In this document: positions 34,582-43,828 of the stretch, piece after piece | Numbering within the stretch: position 1 is the first letter of the stretch | Layout: every line of letters starts with the position of its first letter | Notes under the pieces: model-generated | Seen by the model: the letters and a program-made list of their open reading frames with translations, nothing else | Databases searched by the model: none | What the model was told of the DNA's origin: nothing | Assembly (NCBI GenBank): GCA_031292355.1 | Contig: JARLHI010000075.1 | Location: forward strand, 372,001-436,000 | Length of the DNA stretch: 64,000 nucleotides | Direction: 5' to 3' | Source: Candidatus Obscuribacterales bacterium | GTDB lineage: Bacteria > Cyanobacteriota > Vampirovibrionia > Obscuribacterales > Obscuribacteraceae | Position numbers and translations under genes: made by a program

Positions 34582-35774
34582 TTACCGGAGGACGTGCACC
34601 AGTGTCTCTGGAACTGGTCAGGCAATTTTCGACGGCTGGCAAAAAAGTCTTTGTGGCCGACAGCGCACCATGCTTTTTAGCAAGTGGATCGAAATTGATT
34701 GAAAAGTCATTTCAGCTACCGCGACCACGTCAATCACCGCGAGAATTCGCCGATGCTCTCGAGAAGATTATTATCGATGAACGAATAGATATGGTAATTC
34801 CGACATGCGAGGAAGTCTTTTATCTCAGTCGATTCGCCGCACGCTTGAGAAAGATTACAGACTTGTTTTGTTTGGATTTGGGGCAGTTGCGCCCCCTGCA
34901 CAATAAGTGGACATTCTCGGTAATCGCCAAGGGACTGGGAGTGGAAGTGCCTCAAACATGGCTCATTCGGACGCTCGATGATTTGCAATCGATATCAGTG
35001 CCACCAGAAGAATTGGTATTTAAACCGGTCTATTCAAGATTTGCTGTCCACACGTTGATCAAACCAAAATCAAATCAACTTGGGAAAATAAATCCAACGG
35101 AAGAGAATCCCTGGGTTGCACAAAAGTTTATAGAAGGAAATGAATTTTGTAGCTATGCTGTGGCTTGCAATGGAAAACTTACAGCCCATGCGCTTTATGA
35201 ACCTCTATGGCGAGCCGGGCGCAGCTCGAGTTATTACTTTGCAGCAACCGAACGCAAATCAATTGAACTGTTCACTAGCAACTTTGTTAAAGAGACAAAT
35301 TACACAGGACAAGTAGCTTTCGATTTTATAGAAGACAAAGATGGCAAAATTTATGTTCTCGAATGCAATCCGCGTGCAACAAGTGGCATGCATTTGTTTC
35401 TGCCGCAAGATAATTTGACGAAGGCATTTGCACCAGGATGCGAAAATGTGATTCATCCTTCAGCTGCAGAACCGCGAATGCTGTCTACAATAATGGCAAT
35501 TTTAGGACCGGCACAAGCACTGCAAACAGGCAGGTACAAACAGTATCTCAAAGACTTTGCCAGAGCTAAGGATGCGGTCTGGAACAGCAAAGACCCTTAT
35601 CCTAGCTTGTATGGGCTCGTTGGACTCAGTGCATTTCTTTGTCTTGCCGTGAAAGAAGGGCTCAATCCAATGGCTGCCTCAACTTTCGACATTGAATGGG
35701 ATGGGGAAGAAATAGCGCCAGATGATTCGTTCAAATTTCCCCAATTGACAAAAATTACTCAAGAAGCCCTGTGA
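34566..35774 (+). CDS. ATP-grasp ligase
   Basis: 402 aa. N-terminal ILITGGRAPVSLELVRQFSTAGKKVFVADSAP is the pre-ATP-grasp strand-helix unit; then ELVFKPVYSRF (ATP-binding Lys), WVAQKFIEGNEFCSYAVA (hinge) and GQVAFDFIEDKDGKIYVLECNPRATSG, with the magnesium-binding Glu-x-Asn. Such carboxylate-amine or carboxylate-thiol ligases build amide bonds via an acyl phosphate. As last gene of the operon it may join the acid product to an amino acid or amine. GGAGG stands seven bases before the ATG inside the preceding gene. A hairpin follows at 35802-35846. Confidence 0.8.
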   Translation: MERILITGGRAPVSLELVRQFSTAGKKVFVADSAPCFLASGSKLIEKSFQLPRPRQSPREFADALEKIIIDERIDMVIPTCEEVFYLSRFAARLRKITDLFCLDLGQLRPLHNKWTFSVIAKGLGVEVPQTWLIRTLDDLQSISVPPEELVFKPVYSRFAVHTLIKPKSNQLGKINPTEENPWVAQKFIEGNEFCSYAVACNGKLTAHALYEPLWRAGRSSSYYFAATERKSIELFTSNFVKETNYTGQVAFDFIEDKDGKIYVLECNPRATSGMHLFLPQDNLTKAFAPGCENVIHPSAAEPRMLSTIMAILGPAQALQTGRYKQYLKDFARAKDAVWNSKDPYPSLYGLVGLSAFLCLAVKEGLNPMAASTFDIEWDGEEIAPDDSFKFPQLTKITQEAL

Positions 35775-35801
35775 AATTTTCGCTATCAACACAGTAACAA
35801 A

Positions 35802-35846
35802 TGTGATCCGCATGCGGTCTTGTCGACTTAGCACAATCGGATCACA
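35802..35846. terminator. Hairpin between convergent genes
   Basis: TGTGATCCG and CGGATCACA form a perfect nine-base stem around a 27-base loop, 28 bases beyond the operon stop and 26 bases from the convergent gene's stop. There is no clear T run, so a weak bidirectional terminator or 3-prime stabiliser is suggested. Confidence 0.4.
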
Positions 35847-35871
35847 GTTTGATATGGAATTAGTAGAAAAT

Positions 35872-36240
35872 CTATTTATCGCAAACGATAAATGAATCAC
35901 CGCTGAATGGTTTGTCGTAGCCAACATTCCAGGCGTGGTGCATACCATGGAAGGCGCCATATGGAACGCCAAAGACGAATCCAGTTGGAATGCCGATGAC
36001 AGCACCAACGATTTGTTGCTTCCAGCCATTTTCATCGCCAAAAGCTTCAGCTAGTCCCTTAGAACATTTTTTTGGGCAACCATATAAAGAATCAACAACC
36101 ATTCCTTCTGGGGTGTCGATCACAGTCGCAGTAGCAGCGCCGAGAGCGCCCACTGGACCGCCGCCGTCAGCTAAAGCAGGTAAACAGGCACAGACTGCAA
36201 CTGCAGACGCCAGCAGGGTTGATGTAAATCTAGATTTCAT
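35872..36240 (-). CDS. Small exported Gly-rich protein
   Basis: 122 aa. Signal peptide at residues 1-24 (LLASAVAVCACLPALA). The mature part has a CPKKC pair and a C-terminal Cys, and a Gly-rich segment (IVGAVIGIPTGFVFGVPYGAFHGMHHAW) with two regularly spaced helices or glycine zippers that might insert in a membrane. It resembles small exosortase- or envelope-associated proteins by eye, but I cannot assign the family. Single gene on the minus strand, convergent with the biosynthetic operon. Confidence 0.6.
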   Translation of the reverse strand: MKSRFTSTLLASAVAVCACLPALADGGGPVGALGAATATVIDTPEGMVVDSLYGCPKKCSKGLAEAFGDENGWKQQIVGAVIGIPTGFVFGVPYGAFHGMHHAWNVGYDKPFSGDSFIVCDK

Positions 36241-36499
36241 GACTTATCCTTTACGTCAACAGTTCGCAAAAACTGTTTTTTGGAGTTGTATATGTTTGTG
36301 CGCCCACAACCGGTCGCAGTGGTCTTATACCCGGGCTATTATAAAAACACACTGGGCTGATAATTTAGGAGGGAATTCGTAAAGATTATCAGACGCGCAC
36401 CATTTGTGGTGCCACTGGTTGCCAAGATTGCATTAAAAATCGTTCCAGAGTGCGCAATGAACTAGCAGCTCGTCAGGAAGACCCTCCTTCCGCTTGCGC

Positions 36500-37201
36500 T
36501 TACAAAGATTCCAGTTGCTCGCCGGCGGCATCGAGAAGAAGTCGCTCAGCATCTGTGACTCGACGTGGATTAGCAGCAATAAAATCTGGAGTATTTTCGC
36601 GACGCAAGAGAAGAGCAAGTGACTCGTCGTGAATTTCCGGCGAGTGAGCACCAAACTCAGTGGCATCCATAGTCTCTACTTTATTGACCAGATCTCGGTT
36701 TGCTGCATGAATGCGAGCCAGAAATTCCTGCTGCTTGGGTGAGAGATTGTCCTTTCTCTCTTCGAGCGTATTGCGCAAAGCTTTAGCCATCACAAGTGTT
36801 CGAGCCGGCGCTTTTTCGGGAAGTTCGGCAAAAACGGAGCCTTCGGCGTTGAGAAAACGTTCACCAAGATGCACCGCCCAATTTTCATGATCGTTTGTGC
36901 GAGCGTATCGGCGCGCGAAAAAGCCGTCACGCTCCAGCTCCGCAGCATATCCAAAGGCCCGAAAGGCGGCGCCATCCTCTAGAAGGTGTGCCCATTCATG
37001 ACTCATTGTCTGTTGCAGTTCGACTGGATCATTGGACAAAGAGTCATAAATTCGAATCCGCCCTCGACCCGTTATATCTCCATCTGCCCTGGAAATAAAT
37101 TCGTACTTGTTATCATAAGTCTTCTTCAAATCCCATGGACTAGGGTGATCTAAAAGTTCAACGCTGCGCACAATATCAGGTTGCGGTAATTGTTTGAGCA
37201 C
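36500..37201 (-). pseudogene. Internally deleted remnant of the long zincin-like family
   Basis: A 233-codon frame (GTG at 37201; the family sequence RILPEEIAQVL continues upstream to about 37258, where a stop interrupts it). It matches the middle of the 1127- and 1161-residue paralogues including SVELLDHPSPWDLKKT, SHEWAHLLEDG (residues 68-72) and ENWAVHLGERFL, then jumps at about residue 147 to the paralogues' C-terminal part MDATEFGA-S-IH and again to AERLL-AGEQL. The N-terminal ~430 residues and at least two internal segments are gone. It is probably a decayed gene, though a shortened peptidase core could still be made. Confidence 0.65.
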
Positions 37202-37383
37202 CTGCGCGATTTCTTCTGGAAGAATGCGGTTTTTATGTCTTTGGGTGCCGAAAGCGTGCTTCCCTTAGACACATATACGCTATACCCTGACAGCACAGAC
37301 CCTAGTCAGGACAAGGTCTTGAGCGTTACAAACAATACGCCTTGCCAAGCGGTATATTAAAATCCAAAATCGGCAAAAAACAT

Positions 37384-40300
37384 TCAGAATCTCGCCAGAT
37401 GGCTTAAATCGGTCATGCTGCGAAGTTGGTCTTTGATAGCTCGCGAGCGCCCCCAGAATGCGCCTTCGATAAATTTGATTTTGTCTGCCGGTGACAAAAG
37501 GTCGACTACGCCAGAGCGCAAAAGTTGAATAAAATTTGGTTCTGACAGACCAATTGTTGCAAGCGTCATTTTTTGACTGGCAAGATGACCATCGGAGTGC
37601 AGTGGCCACGATTCAAGATAAATTGCGCGAGCCCTGGCATCATCGAGAGCCAGCAAACTTCGGTCGAGCGCGTTAGATGAGAGAAGTGAGTAGCTGTCTT
37701 TTGTCTGATGTAATACTTTTAACTGTTCACTAGCCACGTTCATAAGCAATCGCTCTGCTTTTGCTGAAGCAACAGGGTCGGTTTCCCGTGCCAGTTTAGC
37801 TAGAATGTTAATTCTGGTTTTGGATTCTACTGAGGCTGGTATCGCTTCCAAAATATCTAATTGGGTTCGGGCATCGAGCTTCTCAGAAAAAGTCTGGACG
37901 ATTTTGTCAACACCATCTCTGGAGAAATTCGTCAACACACCGTCTTTGATGAGACCGGCAATTTGACTGCTATCGAGCAAATCTGCGGCATTGAGAAACG
38001 CCTTTGCATCTTTGATGAGACGAGGATGTTCGGCAATGAATTCGGGAGTGCTTTCACGATGCTCCATAATCTCAAGTGATGCTAATTGAATTTGTTTAGA
38101 TTGGGCACCAAAATCGGTGGCATTCATATGCTCAACTATATTAGCAATGCTGGAATAATTTGGATCATGATATTGAGCGAGCTGCCGAAAAAGCTTGACC
38201 TGTTGGTCTTGCGGCATTTTTTCAAGAACAGCTGCCCAGGCACCTGCACGTTCATCAGATTTGATGTACGACATCGCGTCACCAATGATCATTGCCATTT
38301 GAGCAGGAGGTTGCAAATGAGCCGTGAGGTCTTTGTAATATGCCGCAGAAACTGTCGAATTTTTATTTTGCAATGCAGCCAATTTTGCTTCTGGTTCTGG
38401 TGAATTTTCCAGCCAGTCAAAATATTTTTCAGGGATTGGTTTATGAGCACGATGAAAATTCAGAGCTTCCTTTATGTGATTTTGCTCGATCGTTTTGTAA
38501 GTACCTTGTGCCAACTGCTGGGTCGGACCAGGAATTTCGCCAAGTCGTTGTAGCATGGTGCGCGCGCCCTTTGAGTCGTTAGACGATAAGTCATTAAGCA
38601 AATATTTTTGACCATCTTCTGGCAACACCTGAAACAAACGCGCTTGCGCTTCTGCGTCGTTAAAACCGTGCCAAAGTTTTGTAAGCACTGGCATTGTTTC
38701 TGGTGAGTAAATTTGCAGTTGTTCAATCATGAGACTTTCGGCGTAAGCCATTCGGGCACTTCTACCGTCTATACCAAGTGCTTCTCCAAGGGGCTTTAAC
38801 TGGTCTTTTATAGGTGTGAGCACTTTCGCCAAAAGCTCAGGGCTCCGTCCATCGGTTGCCGCGATATTGAGAAATTTGAGCTTATCGGCGATAGCCGCCA
38901 TATCGCCGCTAGCCATGTCGGCGAGCATACCTTTTTGCAAATTTGTGGTGGCAATATGATCAGCGGTTTCAACACGTCGGAGAAATTCATCGTGTCTGGA
39001 TGATGGAGCATCTTTTCGGGACTCGAGCATGTTGCGAACGGCTTTAGCCATCACAAGTGTTCGAGCTGGTGCCTTTTCAGGAAGTTCTGAAAAAGCGGAA
39101 CCTTCTGGGTTCAAAAAGCGCTCGCCTAGATGTACGGCCCAATTTTCTCTATTGTTCTCATGGGCGTACTTACGAACGAAGAAGCCGTTGCGTTCAGCAT
39201 GCGCGGCCTGGTCAAAGGCTTTGTGCGCAACATCACCTTCTACAAGATGCGCCCACTCGTGAGCAGTGCTTTCCTGCATTTCAGCTTCGTTATGAGTGGA
39301 AATATCAAAGAAGCGCATGATGCCTTTTTCAGTATTAGCTTCGGCCATCGAGACAAAGTCGTCCTCTGGAGGCACCTCACCCTTTTGTTTAGCTTCTATC
39401 TTTCTGTTATGGGTCCTCACTAAATCCCAAGGACTAGCATGGTCGAGAAGCTCGACGCTTTTGACGAGATCTGGCTGCGGTACTTGATCGAGTACCTGTA
39501 AAATTTCTTCTGGCAAAATGCGATCGCGATATTTATTGGAGACATCAGAATTGGCGGTTGGATCATTTAGCCTCTGTAGACGAACATTATCGAGATGAGC
39601 TGCATAATCAGACGGCACCAGAATCTCTGCGGCCACACCGGGAAATCTATAAACATTGACGGAAACGTCGCGCTTGTCGACACCCCACTCTTCGAACTTG
39701 TTCCAATCAGATTTACCAACAAGGGACTCTCGTCCTGGTGGCGTAAAGTTGATTGGTCTTGTTTCCACAGTCATGTGCGGATTCACAAACTCAGGGGTAA
39801 AAGCTTTTGCAACAGGATCAAATTTGATGTCGAAAGGATTTGGTGCTTTGCGCAGCGGCGTGACGGGATGCTCAGATACTACAGTGACTGGTGTATTGGT
39901 CTCGAGAGGTTTTGCTTCCACATTGATTTTTGGCGAAGTTTTTGACGGCGTTTCTGTGAAAAGACCGGCGCTGCCCATGACACCACCAGCCATGGTCATA
40001 CTGACGATATTCTCTTTGAAATCTTGAAGACCTGCGAGAGGTTTGCCGCTTTCCATGGCATTAAATTGCGCTTGAATAGCACCACCTGGAATACCACTGA
40101 TTGCGCCATGAACCAGATTGCTATGCAGGGCAGTTTGCAGTGGAGATTTAAAAGCGGTCGGCACCACGGTCGATTCCAGAGAATCGGCTGCGCGTCCAAG
40201 CAAGCTGCCGGTGAGCGACGCAGAATAGCCCATGGTACCGAATGTGGCAAATCCGTTAATGCCCTGCTTGATACGACCGGCCAAGAAGTGTGACGAGGTG

Positions 40301-40767
40301 TCTTTGTCTTCCGTAGGCGAGAGGACGGCTCCAAAGAACAACCCGGTTCGGCCAGAAAGCTTCGCCTCACGGAAGGCTTTGTTTTCCATCGAAGCTAGTT
40401 GCGAAAAATGACCTTCGGCTGCGCCGACTTTGACCAGTGCCTTCTCAACGCCGCCGACCATCGCTTTGCGAGACAGCCACATGGGCACGACCATGCCGAT
40501 AGCGCTGCCCAGTTGCTCGGCGCTCCAGGCGGCTGTGCCGTATCTTGCCTCCTCTGCCTTGTGAATGCCAATTTGAGCTAGTTTTGACTGGATTCTATCG
40601 TCTATTGCAGTGCCAAAAATTTGATCGACAAGCTGGGCGCCGCCCCGAGCTGGCGCTTCTGCCGCTGAATAGGCAAGTGATTGCGCGAAAACGGTCAGGG
40701 TATGGGAAAAGGAGCCGTCAGATTGCGGTTTGACGGTTTCTAGTTTTTGGTTGACCGCTTCTGCCAT
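37384..40767 (-). CDS. Long zincin-like protein, copy 1
   Basis: 1127 aa from the ATG at 40767, chosen because the paralogue at 45894 begins at the same place; upstream in-frame codons have no match. Residues 20-290 are Ala/Gly-rich helical sequence (LTVFAQSLAYSAAEAPARGGAQL, HGAISGIPGGAIQ). The core around 400-560 has AHEWAHLVEG (His503, Glu504, His507) and NRENWAVHLGERFL, a plausible zinc site plus a third Glu ligand. The C-terminal half is helical repeats containing MNATDFGAQS and LRSGVVDLLSPADK. No signal peptide is seen. Secreted-effector or intracellular peptidase roles are both possible. Confidence 0.7.
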   Translation of the reverse strand: MAEAVNQKLETVKPQSDGSFSHTLTVFAQSLAYSAAEAPARGGAQLVDQIFGTAIDDRIQSKLAQIGIHKAEEARYGTAAWSAEQLGSAIGMVVPMWLSRKAMVGGVEKALVKVGAAEGHFSQLASMENKAFREAKLSGRTGLFFGAVLSPTEDKDTSSHFLAGRIKQGINGFATFGTMGYSASLTGSLLGRAADSLESTVVPTAFKSPLQTALHSNLVHGAISGIPGGAIQAQFNAMESGKPLAGLQDFKENIVSMTMAGGVMGSAGLFTETPSKTSPKINVEAKPLETNTPVTVVSEHPVTPLRKAPNPFDIKFDPVAKAFTPEFVNPHMTVETRPINFTPPGRESLVGKSDWNKFEEWGVDKRDVSVNVYRFPGVAAEILVPSDYAAHLDNVRLQRLNDPTANSDVSNKYRDRILPEEILQVLDQVPQPDLVKSVELLDHASPWDLVRTHNRKIEAKQKGEVPPEDDFVSMAEANTEKGIMRFFDISTHNEAEMQESTAHEWAHLVEGDVAHKAFDQAAHAERNGFFVRKYAHENNRENWAVHLGERFLNPEGSAFSELPEKAPARTLVMAKAVRNMLESRKDAPSSRHDEFLRRVETADHIATTNLQKGMLADMASGDMAAIADKLKFLNIAATDGRSPELLAKVLTPIKDQLKPLGEALGIDGRSARMAYAESLMIEQLQIYSPETMPVLTKLWHGFNDAEAQARLFQVLPEDGQKYLLNDLSSNDSKGARTMLQRLGEIPGPTQQLAQGTYKTIEQNHIKEALNFHRAHKPIPEKYFDWLENSPEPEAKLAALQNKNSTVSAAYYKDLTAHLQPPAQMAMIIGDAMSYIKSDERAGAWAAVLEKMPQDQQVKLFRQLAQYHDPNYSSIANIVEHMNATDFGAQSKQIQLASLEIMEHRESTPEFIAEHPRLIKDAKAFLNAADLLDSSQIAGLIKDGVLTNFSRDGVDKIVQTFSEKLDARTQLDILEAIPASVESKTRINILAKLARETDPVASAKAERLLMNVASEQLKVLHQTKDSYSLLSSNALDRSLLALDDARARAIYLESWPLHSDGHLASQKMTLATIGLSEPNFIQLLRSGVVDLLSPADKIKFIEGAFWGRSRAIKDQLRSMTDLSHLARF

Positions 40768-40834
40768 GGGCTGGGGGTTCCAGTATGTGATGGGTCGAGA
40801 CAGGACACGTGTGGGGGTAAGCCCATGTGCACCT

Positions 40835-40855
40835 GTGCCCCTACCATAGGGGTAC
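40835..40855. other. Hairpin in the leader of the long zincin gene
   Basis: GTGCCCCTA, CCA, TAGGGGTAC: nine-base stem with one G-T pair and a three-base loop, 70 bases upstream of the copy-1 start and 45 bases past the stop of the 67-residue membrane gene. It may be a terminator without T run or a leader structure. Confidence 0.35.
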
Positions 40856-40899
40856 AACATGACAACATCTGGACACCGATGCAAAACGCGGATTATTAT

Positions 40900-41103
40900 C
40901 TAGCCAAGCATTCCGGGCTGTTTAGGATAGACATTTCGAGCAATAGTCGTTGATAGCCACCCCAGAAAGAATCCCATGCAGACTAAAGACACAGTATGAA
41001 ACCGTGCAGCACCGCCAAGCGACCAATTGACACCAAGAACAATTGCCCAGGCTATGACCAGGCCCAGGCTGTATCTCTTATAAGATTTGCGCAAAATACT
41101 CAT
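40900..41103 (-). CDS. 67-residue two-span membrane protein
   Basis: Starts at the ATG at 41103, preceded by GGAGAAGGG, a strong ribosome site; the longer in-frame extension upstream has none. After MSILRKSYKRYS there are two hydrophobic segments, LGLVIAWAIVLGVNWSLGG and TVSLVCMGFFLGWLSTTI, joined by a short loop. A hairpin-type inner-membrane protein of unknown function; it may be co-transcribed with the long zincin gene downstream. Confidence 0.65.
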   Translation of the reverse strand: MSILRKSYKRYSLGLVIAWAIVLGVNWSLGGAARFHTVSLVCMGFFLGWLSTTIARNVYPKQPGMLG

Positions 41104-41233
41104 CTGCCCTTCTCCATTTGTTGCCGTTGCAAGCCCGCTACAATCCATTGTCTCACCACGGTGGTGCCTTGACGATGACTGGTATGCAGAATAGACTCGG
41201 AATTGTTTGTTGACCAGAGACACCTAGCTCGTG

Positions 41234-42028
41234 ATGTTGTTTGATTTTAAGCTTCGTCCTGTCGATGAGATCAAGCCGTGGGGAGAATCGCCTGACCTGT
41301 CTCTTTCTTGGTTTGGCTTGACCGATGGTTTTTATCGGCTGCAAGTGGGCACTGAACGACTCTTCTCCAGCTCGGACCAGATAGCCAGAGTTTGGGTCGC
41401 AAAGGACCCCAATTTCTCGGGTGTTTACGTCGACTATCAGGTGGTTCGTCTGTGGGAGGATCTCTTGCAAATCCTTCCGGATGTGTTGGCTCCAATTCCA
41501 CCTGAACTGGCCCGATGGTTTTCAGCGGATAGCCCAAACACCACCGACTTGCTTCAATCTGCTAAAGATTGGTTAGATTTGGAGAAGGACCCCGACGTTT
41601 TAGACAAAGCCATTAGCTGGATTCAAAACCGAACACTCGACAGTCAATATCTCGCCGATGGACCAAATATTTGGCTTTGGTCCAACGATGAGACCGTCAC
41701 AGTAACTTGGGATAACCGGCATTGCCTCCTAGACGGCGTCGAGTTGTGGTCCGCTCGCTGCGGTAGCTATTCCATGCCTAGAGCCACGTTTCTAAAAGAG
41801 GTTCGCCGGTTTAATGATGAACTAATCGGACAAATGCAGCAGCGCGTCGATGAAATTTCCGCGAGCTGGAACCGCCCGCACATTCGTATCGACTTAGAGG
41901 GCTTGCGCCGAGAACAGTCGGAAAGATCCGGAGTGCTGGACAAACGCAAGCACTGCCAAGGCGATCCAATAGATTTGAAAAGAGTTCTAGCTGCCATGGA
42001 TGAAGTGTCGAAGTCGGATGCAATTTAA
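41234..42028 (+). CDS. DUF5984-like protein
   Basis: 264 aa from ATG 41234 (a GTG abuts it). FDFKLRPVDEIKPWGESPDLSLSWFGLTDGFYRLQVG is characteristic of DUF5984, a family of unknown function often found near contact-dependent or immunity-type genes. The middle has WLDLEKDPDVLDKAISWI, and IWLWSNDETVTVTWDN is a beta-rich piece followed by charged helices. There is no signal peptide. No toxin is recognisable next to it. It is divergent from the 67-residue membrane gene. Confidence 0.65.
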   Translation: MLFDFKLRPVDEIKPWGESPDLSLSWFGLTDGFYRLQVGTERLFSSSDQIARVWVAKDPNFSGVYVDYQVVRLWEDLLQILPDVLAPIPPELARWFSADSPNTTDLLQSAKDWLDLEKDPDVLDKAISWIQNRTLDSQYLADGPNIWLWSNDETVTVTWDNRHCLLDGVELWSARCGSYSMPRATFLKEVRRFNDELIGQMQQRVDEISASWNRPHIRIDLEGLRREQSERSGVLDKRKHCQGDPIDLKRVLAAMDEVSKSDAI

Positions 42029-42367
42029 AGTTGCCCGGGCAGGCATCTTGGCATCAGCCCTACCATTGACATCATTCATTACGAAGTCCACTCGATTTTT
42101 AAGACTCCTTCGAAATTCGAGCGAATGAGGTTATGGCAGTCTAGGGTGAGGATTGGCGGGGTTACTCGGTCATTCTCAAGAGCTGAAATCAAGCTCACGG
42201 TAGATGATTGGCTGGGCGGCATGAGTTATAATTTGCCTTCCGTTGAAAAGCGACCGACTTGATTGGGTCTGCCGGTTCAACAGCCGCACACTGAAAATTA
42301 AACATGATATGAGAATGAACTATCGGATACGTCGGATTCTTTCGAAGAAGTTGATGTGATTGATTGA
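42029..42367. other. Gap upstream of the tRNA cluster
   Basis: About 340 bases. An open frame of about 78 codons runs on without a stop to 42262, but there is no ribosome site, so I do not call a gene. The tRNA promoter should lie at about 42300-42360; no clean -10 is seen. Confidence 0.4.
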
Positions 42368-42440
42368 GCGCTCGTAGCTCAGCGGATAGAGCACCCGCCT
42401 TCTAAGCGGGTGGTCATTGGTTCGAATCCAATCGGGCGCA
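42368..42440 (+). tRNA. tRNA-Arg (anticodon TCT)
   Basis: 73 bases: acceptor stem GCGCTCG paired with CGGGCGC (one G-T), D arm with TAGCTCAGCGG, anticodon loop CTTCTAA giving TCT, and T arm with GGTTCGAATCC. The discriminator is A and CCA is not encoded. A run of nine T follows (42442-42450). Confidence 0.95.
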
Positions 42441-42458
42441 GTTTTTTTTTCCAGTCGT

Positions 42459-42530
42459 GGGTCATTAGCTCAATGGCAGAGCAGTTGCCTCTTAAGCAAT
42501 TGGTTGGTGGTTCGAGTCCACCATGGCCCA
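42459..42530 (+). tRNA. tRNA-Lys (anticodon CTT)
   Basis: 72 bases: acceptor GGGTCAT with ATGGCCC, D arm TAGCTCAATGGC, anticodon loop CTCTTAA giving CTT between GTTGC and GCAAT, T arm GGTTCGAGTCC. CCA is not encoded. It follows tRNA-Arg by 18 bases. Confidence 0.9.
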
Positions 42531-42604
42531 AATTTTTATAAGCGTGGAAATTGTCGCGCCGCACCAAATGGTTTTGCCACCACATACGGTGCTTGATAGT
42601 TCAT

Positions 42605-42684
42605 GGGCGAGTGGCGAAATTGGCAGACGCGCTAGACTTAGGATCTAGTCCGCAAGGGTGGAGGTTCAAGTCCTCTCTCGCCCA
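42605..42684 (+). tRNA. tRNA-Leu (anticodon TAG)
   Basis: 80 bases: acceptor GGGCGAG with CTCGCCC, D arm TGGCGAAATTGGC, anticodon loop CTTAGGA giving TAG between CTAGA and TCTAG, a short class II variable arm, and T arm GGTTCAAGTCC. CCA is not encoded. Last of the Arg-Lys-Leu cluster. Confidence 0.93.
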
Positions 42685-42751
42685 AGTTTTTAAAGCCAGG
42701 TCGAAACTCCTGTGCAATTCAATCGATGTCTTTTGTAGGAGCCGAAAGTTA

Positions 42752-42913
42752 ATGGCACAAAAAAGGATGCCACCACCTCGGGACAGCAAACAATACTCAT
42801 CGCAAACTGCAATCGATAATTACATCACTCGGAATGTGCTGCTTGGTGGAATCGCCGCTCTTTGGATACGTGGTATGCACACCTACCACATGTCAAAGGC
42901 GACGCTGATGTAG
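42752..42913 (+). CDS. 53-residue small protein
   Basis: ATG at 42752 with TAGGAG ten bases upstream. Basic N-terminus (MAQKRMPPPRDSKQ), then a weakly hydrophobic segment (YITRNVLLGGIAALWIRG). It follows the tRNA-Leu by 67 bases, and its end overlaps the end of a broken minus-strand gene. Possibly real, function unknown. Confidence 0.4.
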   Translation: MAQKRMPPPRDSKQYSSQTAIDNYITRNVLLGGIAALWIRGMHTYHMSKATLM

Positions 42914-43101
42914 GGTTCTAGCTTTACAGGCTTTCTCTCTAGTTCGATCACTTCGAATTTCACCACAATCCTATCGTCTTCATAGTCCTTCAGTATTGAA
43001 TCGAGCACCTGGTGCCAAGCCACGTGCTGGCTGTCTGCAGTGGCTGTAGTTACTGGCGAAATCTTCGATATCTACGGTCTATTCAAGGTTGCATTTGACA
43101 T
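42883..43101 (-). pseudogene. Small gene interrupted by an in-frame TAG
   Basis: ATG at 43101 preceded by an ideal AAGGAG at seven bases. It encodes MSNATLNRP, then TAG (43072-43074), and in the same frame continues for 62 more codons as plausible protein (ISKISPVTTATADSQHVAWH, LDSILKDYEDDRIVVKFEVI, ERKPVKLEPYISVAFDMW). So the gene seems intact apart from one nonsense codon. Either it is recently inactivated, the stop is read through, or the stop is a sequence error. Family not recognised. Confidence 0.45.
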
Positions 43102-43308
43102 AAGTTTTCTCCTTGCGCTGTACATTGACAGCTTAGTCGCGTCAAAAATGCAAAACTATCCGTATCTTGCTTTTGAATCATGCTTGTAATAACCTTGGCG
43201 CCACTTTTCGTTCCACTGCTACTTGCACCCCTTTTTCTGAACCTTAAGATGATTAATTGGTGTATGCTTCAATTCCGTGATTCTGGTCACGATAAATTGG
43301 AGGTTTAA

Positions 43309-43719
43309 ATGTCGCTGTCACATGAAGTCGACACTATCCGACACATCACTTCTGACGCAGTCACTAAGCCACTGCCGATTTACACACATGTCACTATTCA
43401 CAATGGCATCGTATACACGTCTGCCATCCAGGGCTTCATTCCTGGGACATTCGACTTTCCCTCCCTGGATCCCAAAGTTCAAACCGCGCAGGTACTAGCA
43501 AATTTGAGGGCGGTGCTAGAGCAGGCTGGATCGAGCATGAATCACATCCTTAAGATGACGATCTTCATGACACAGACAAAGTATTTTGCGAGAATAAACG
43601 AGGCAATCAACGAAGAATTTCCGGAGTTTCCCCCCGCACGCAGTTCTATCACCGTGGCCGATCTTCCCCATGATGCCGAAGTGGTTATCGAAGTAATTGC
43701 GGCATTAAAGAACGGCTGA
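43309..43719 (+). CDS. RidA family (YjgF/YER057c/UK114) enamine/imine deaminase
   Basis: 136 aa with the RidA fold markers: GIVYTSAIQGFIPG, NLRAVLEQAGSSMNHILKMTIFM, and PARSSITVADLPHDAEVVIEVIA with the catalytic Arg111 and Glu128. The enzyme hydrolyses reactive enamines and imines, such as 2-aminoacrylate from PLP enzymes; the invariant Arg supports an active Rid enzyme. GGAGG lies five bases before the ATG. It is 109 bases upstream of the urate oxidase gene and on the same strand, possibly one transcript. Confidence 0.85.
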   Translation: MSLSHEVDTIRHITSDAVTKPLPIYTHVTIHNGIVYTSAIQGFIPGTFDFPSLDPKVQTAQVLANLRAVLEQAGSSMNHILKMTIFMTQTKYFARINEAINEEFPEFPPARSSITVADLPHDAEVVIEVIAALKNG

Positions 43720-43828
43720 ATGTACGGCGCCAAGTAAAGTCGCCCTCTAAGCAAATCATTTGGTATCCCTACAGTAAACAACCGTGGATCTATTCCTCGG
43801 CACAACAACCCACCAGGAGGGATTTGAG

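Noticed and set aside
42551..42751. Frame encoding VAKLADALDLGSSPQG
   Set aside because: Typical artefact of reading through tRNA-Leu; only the later part from 42752 is kept as a possible gene.
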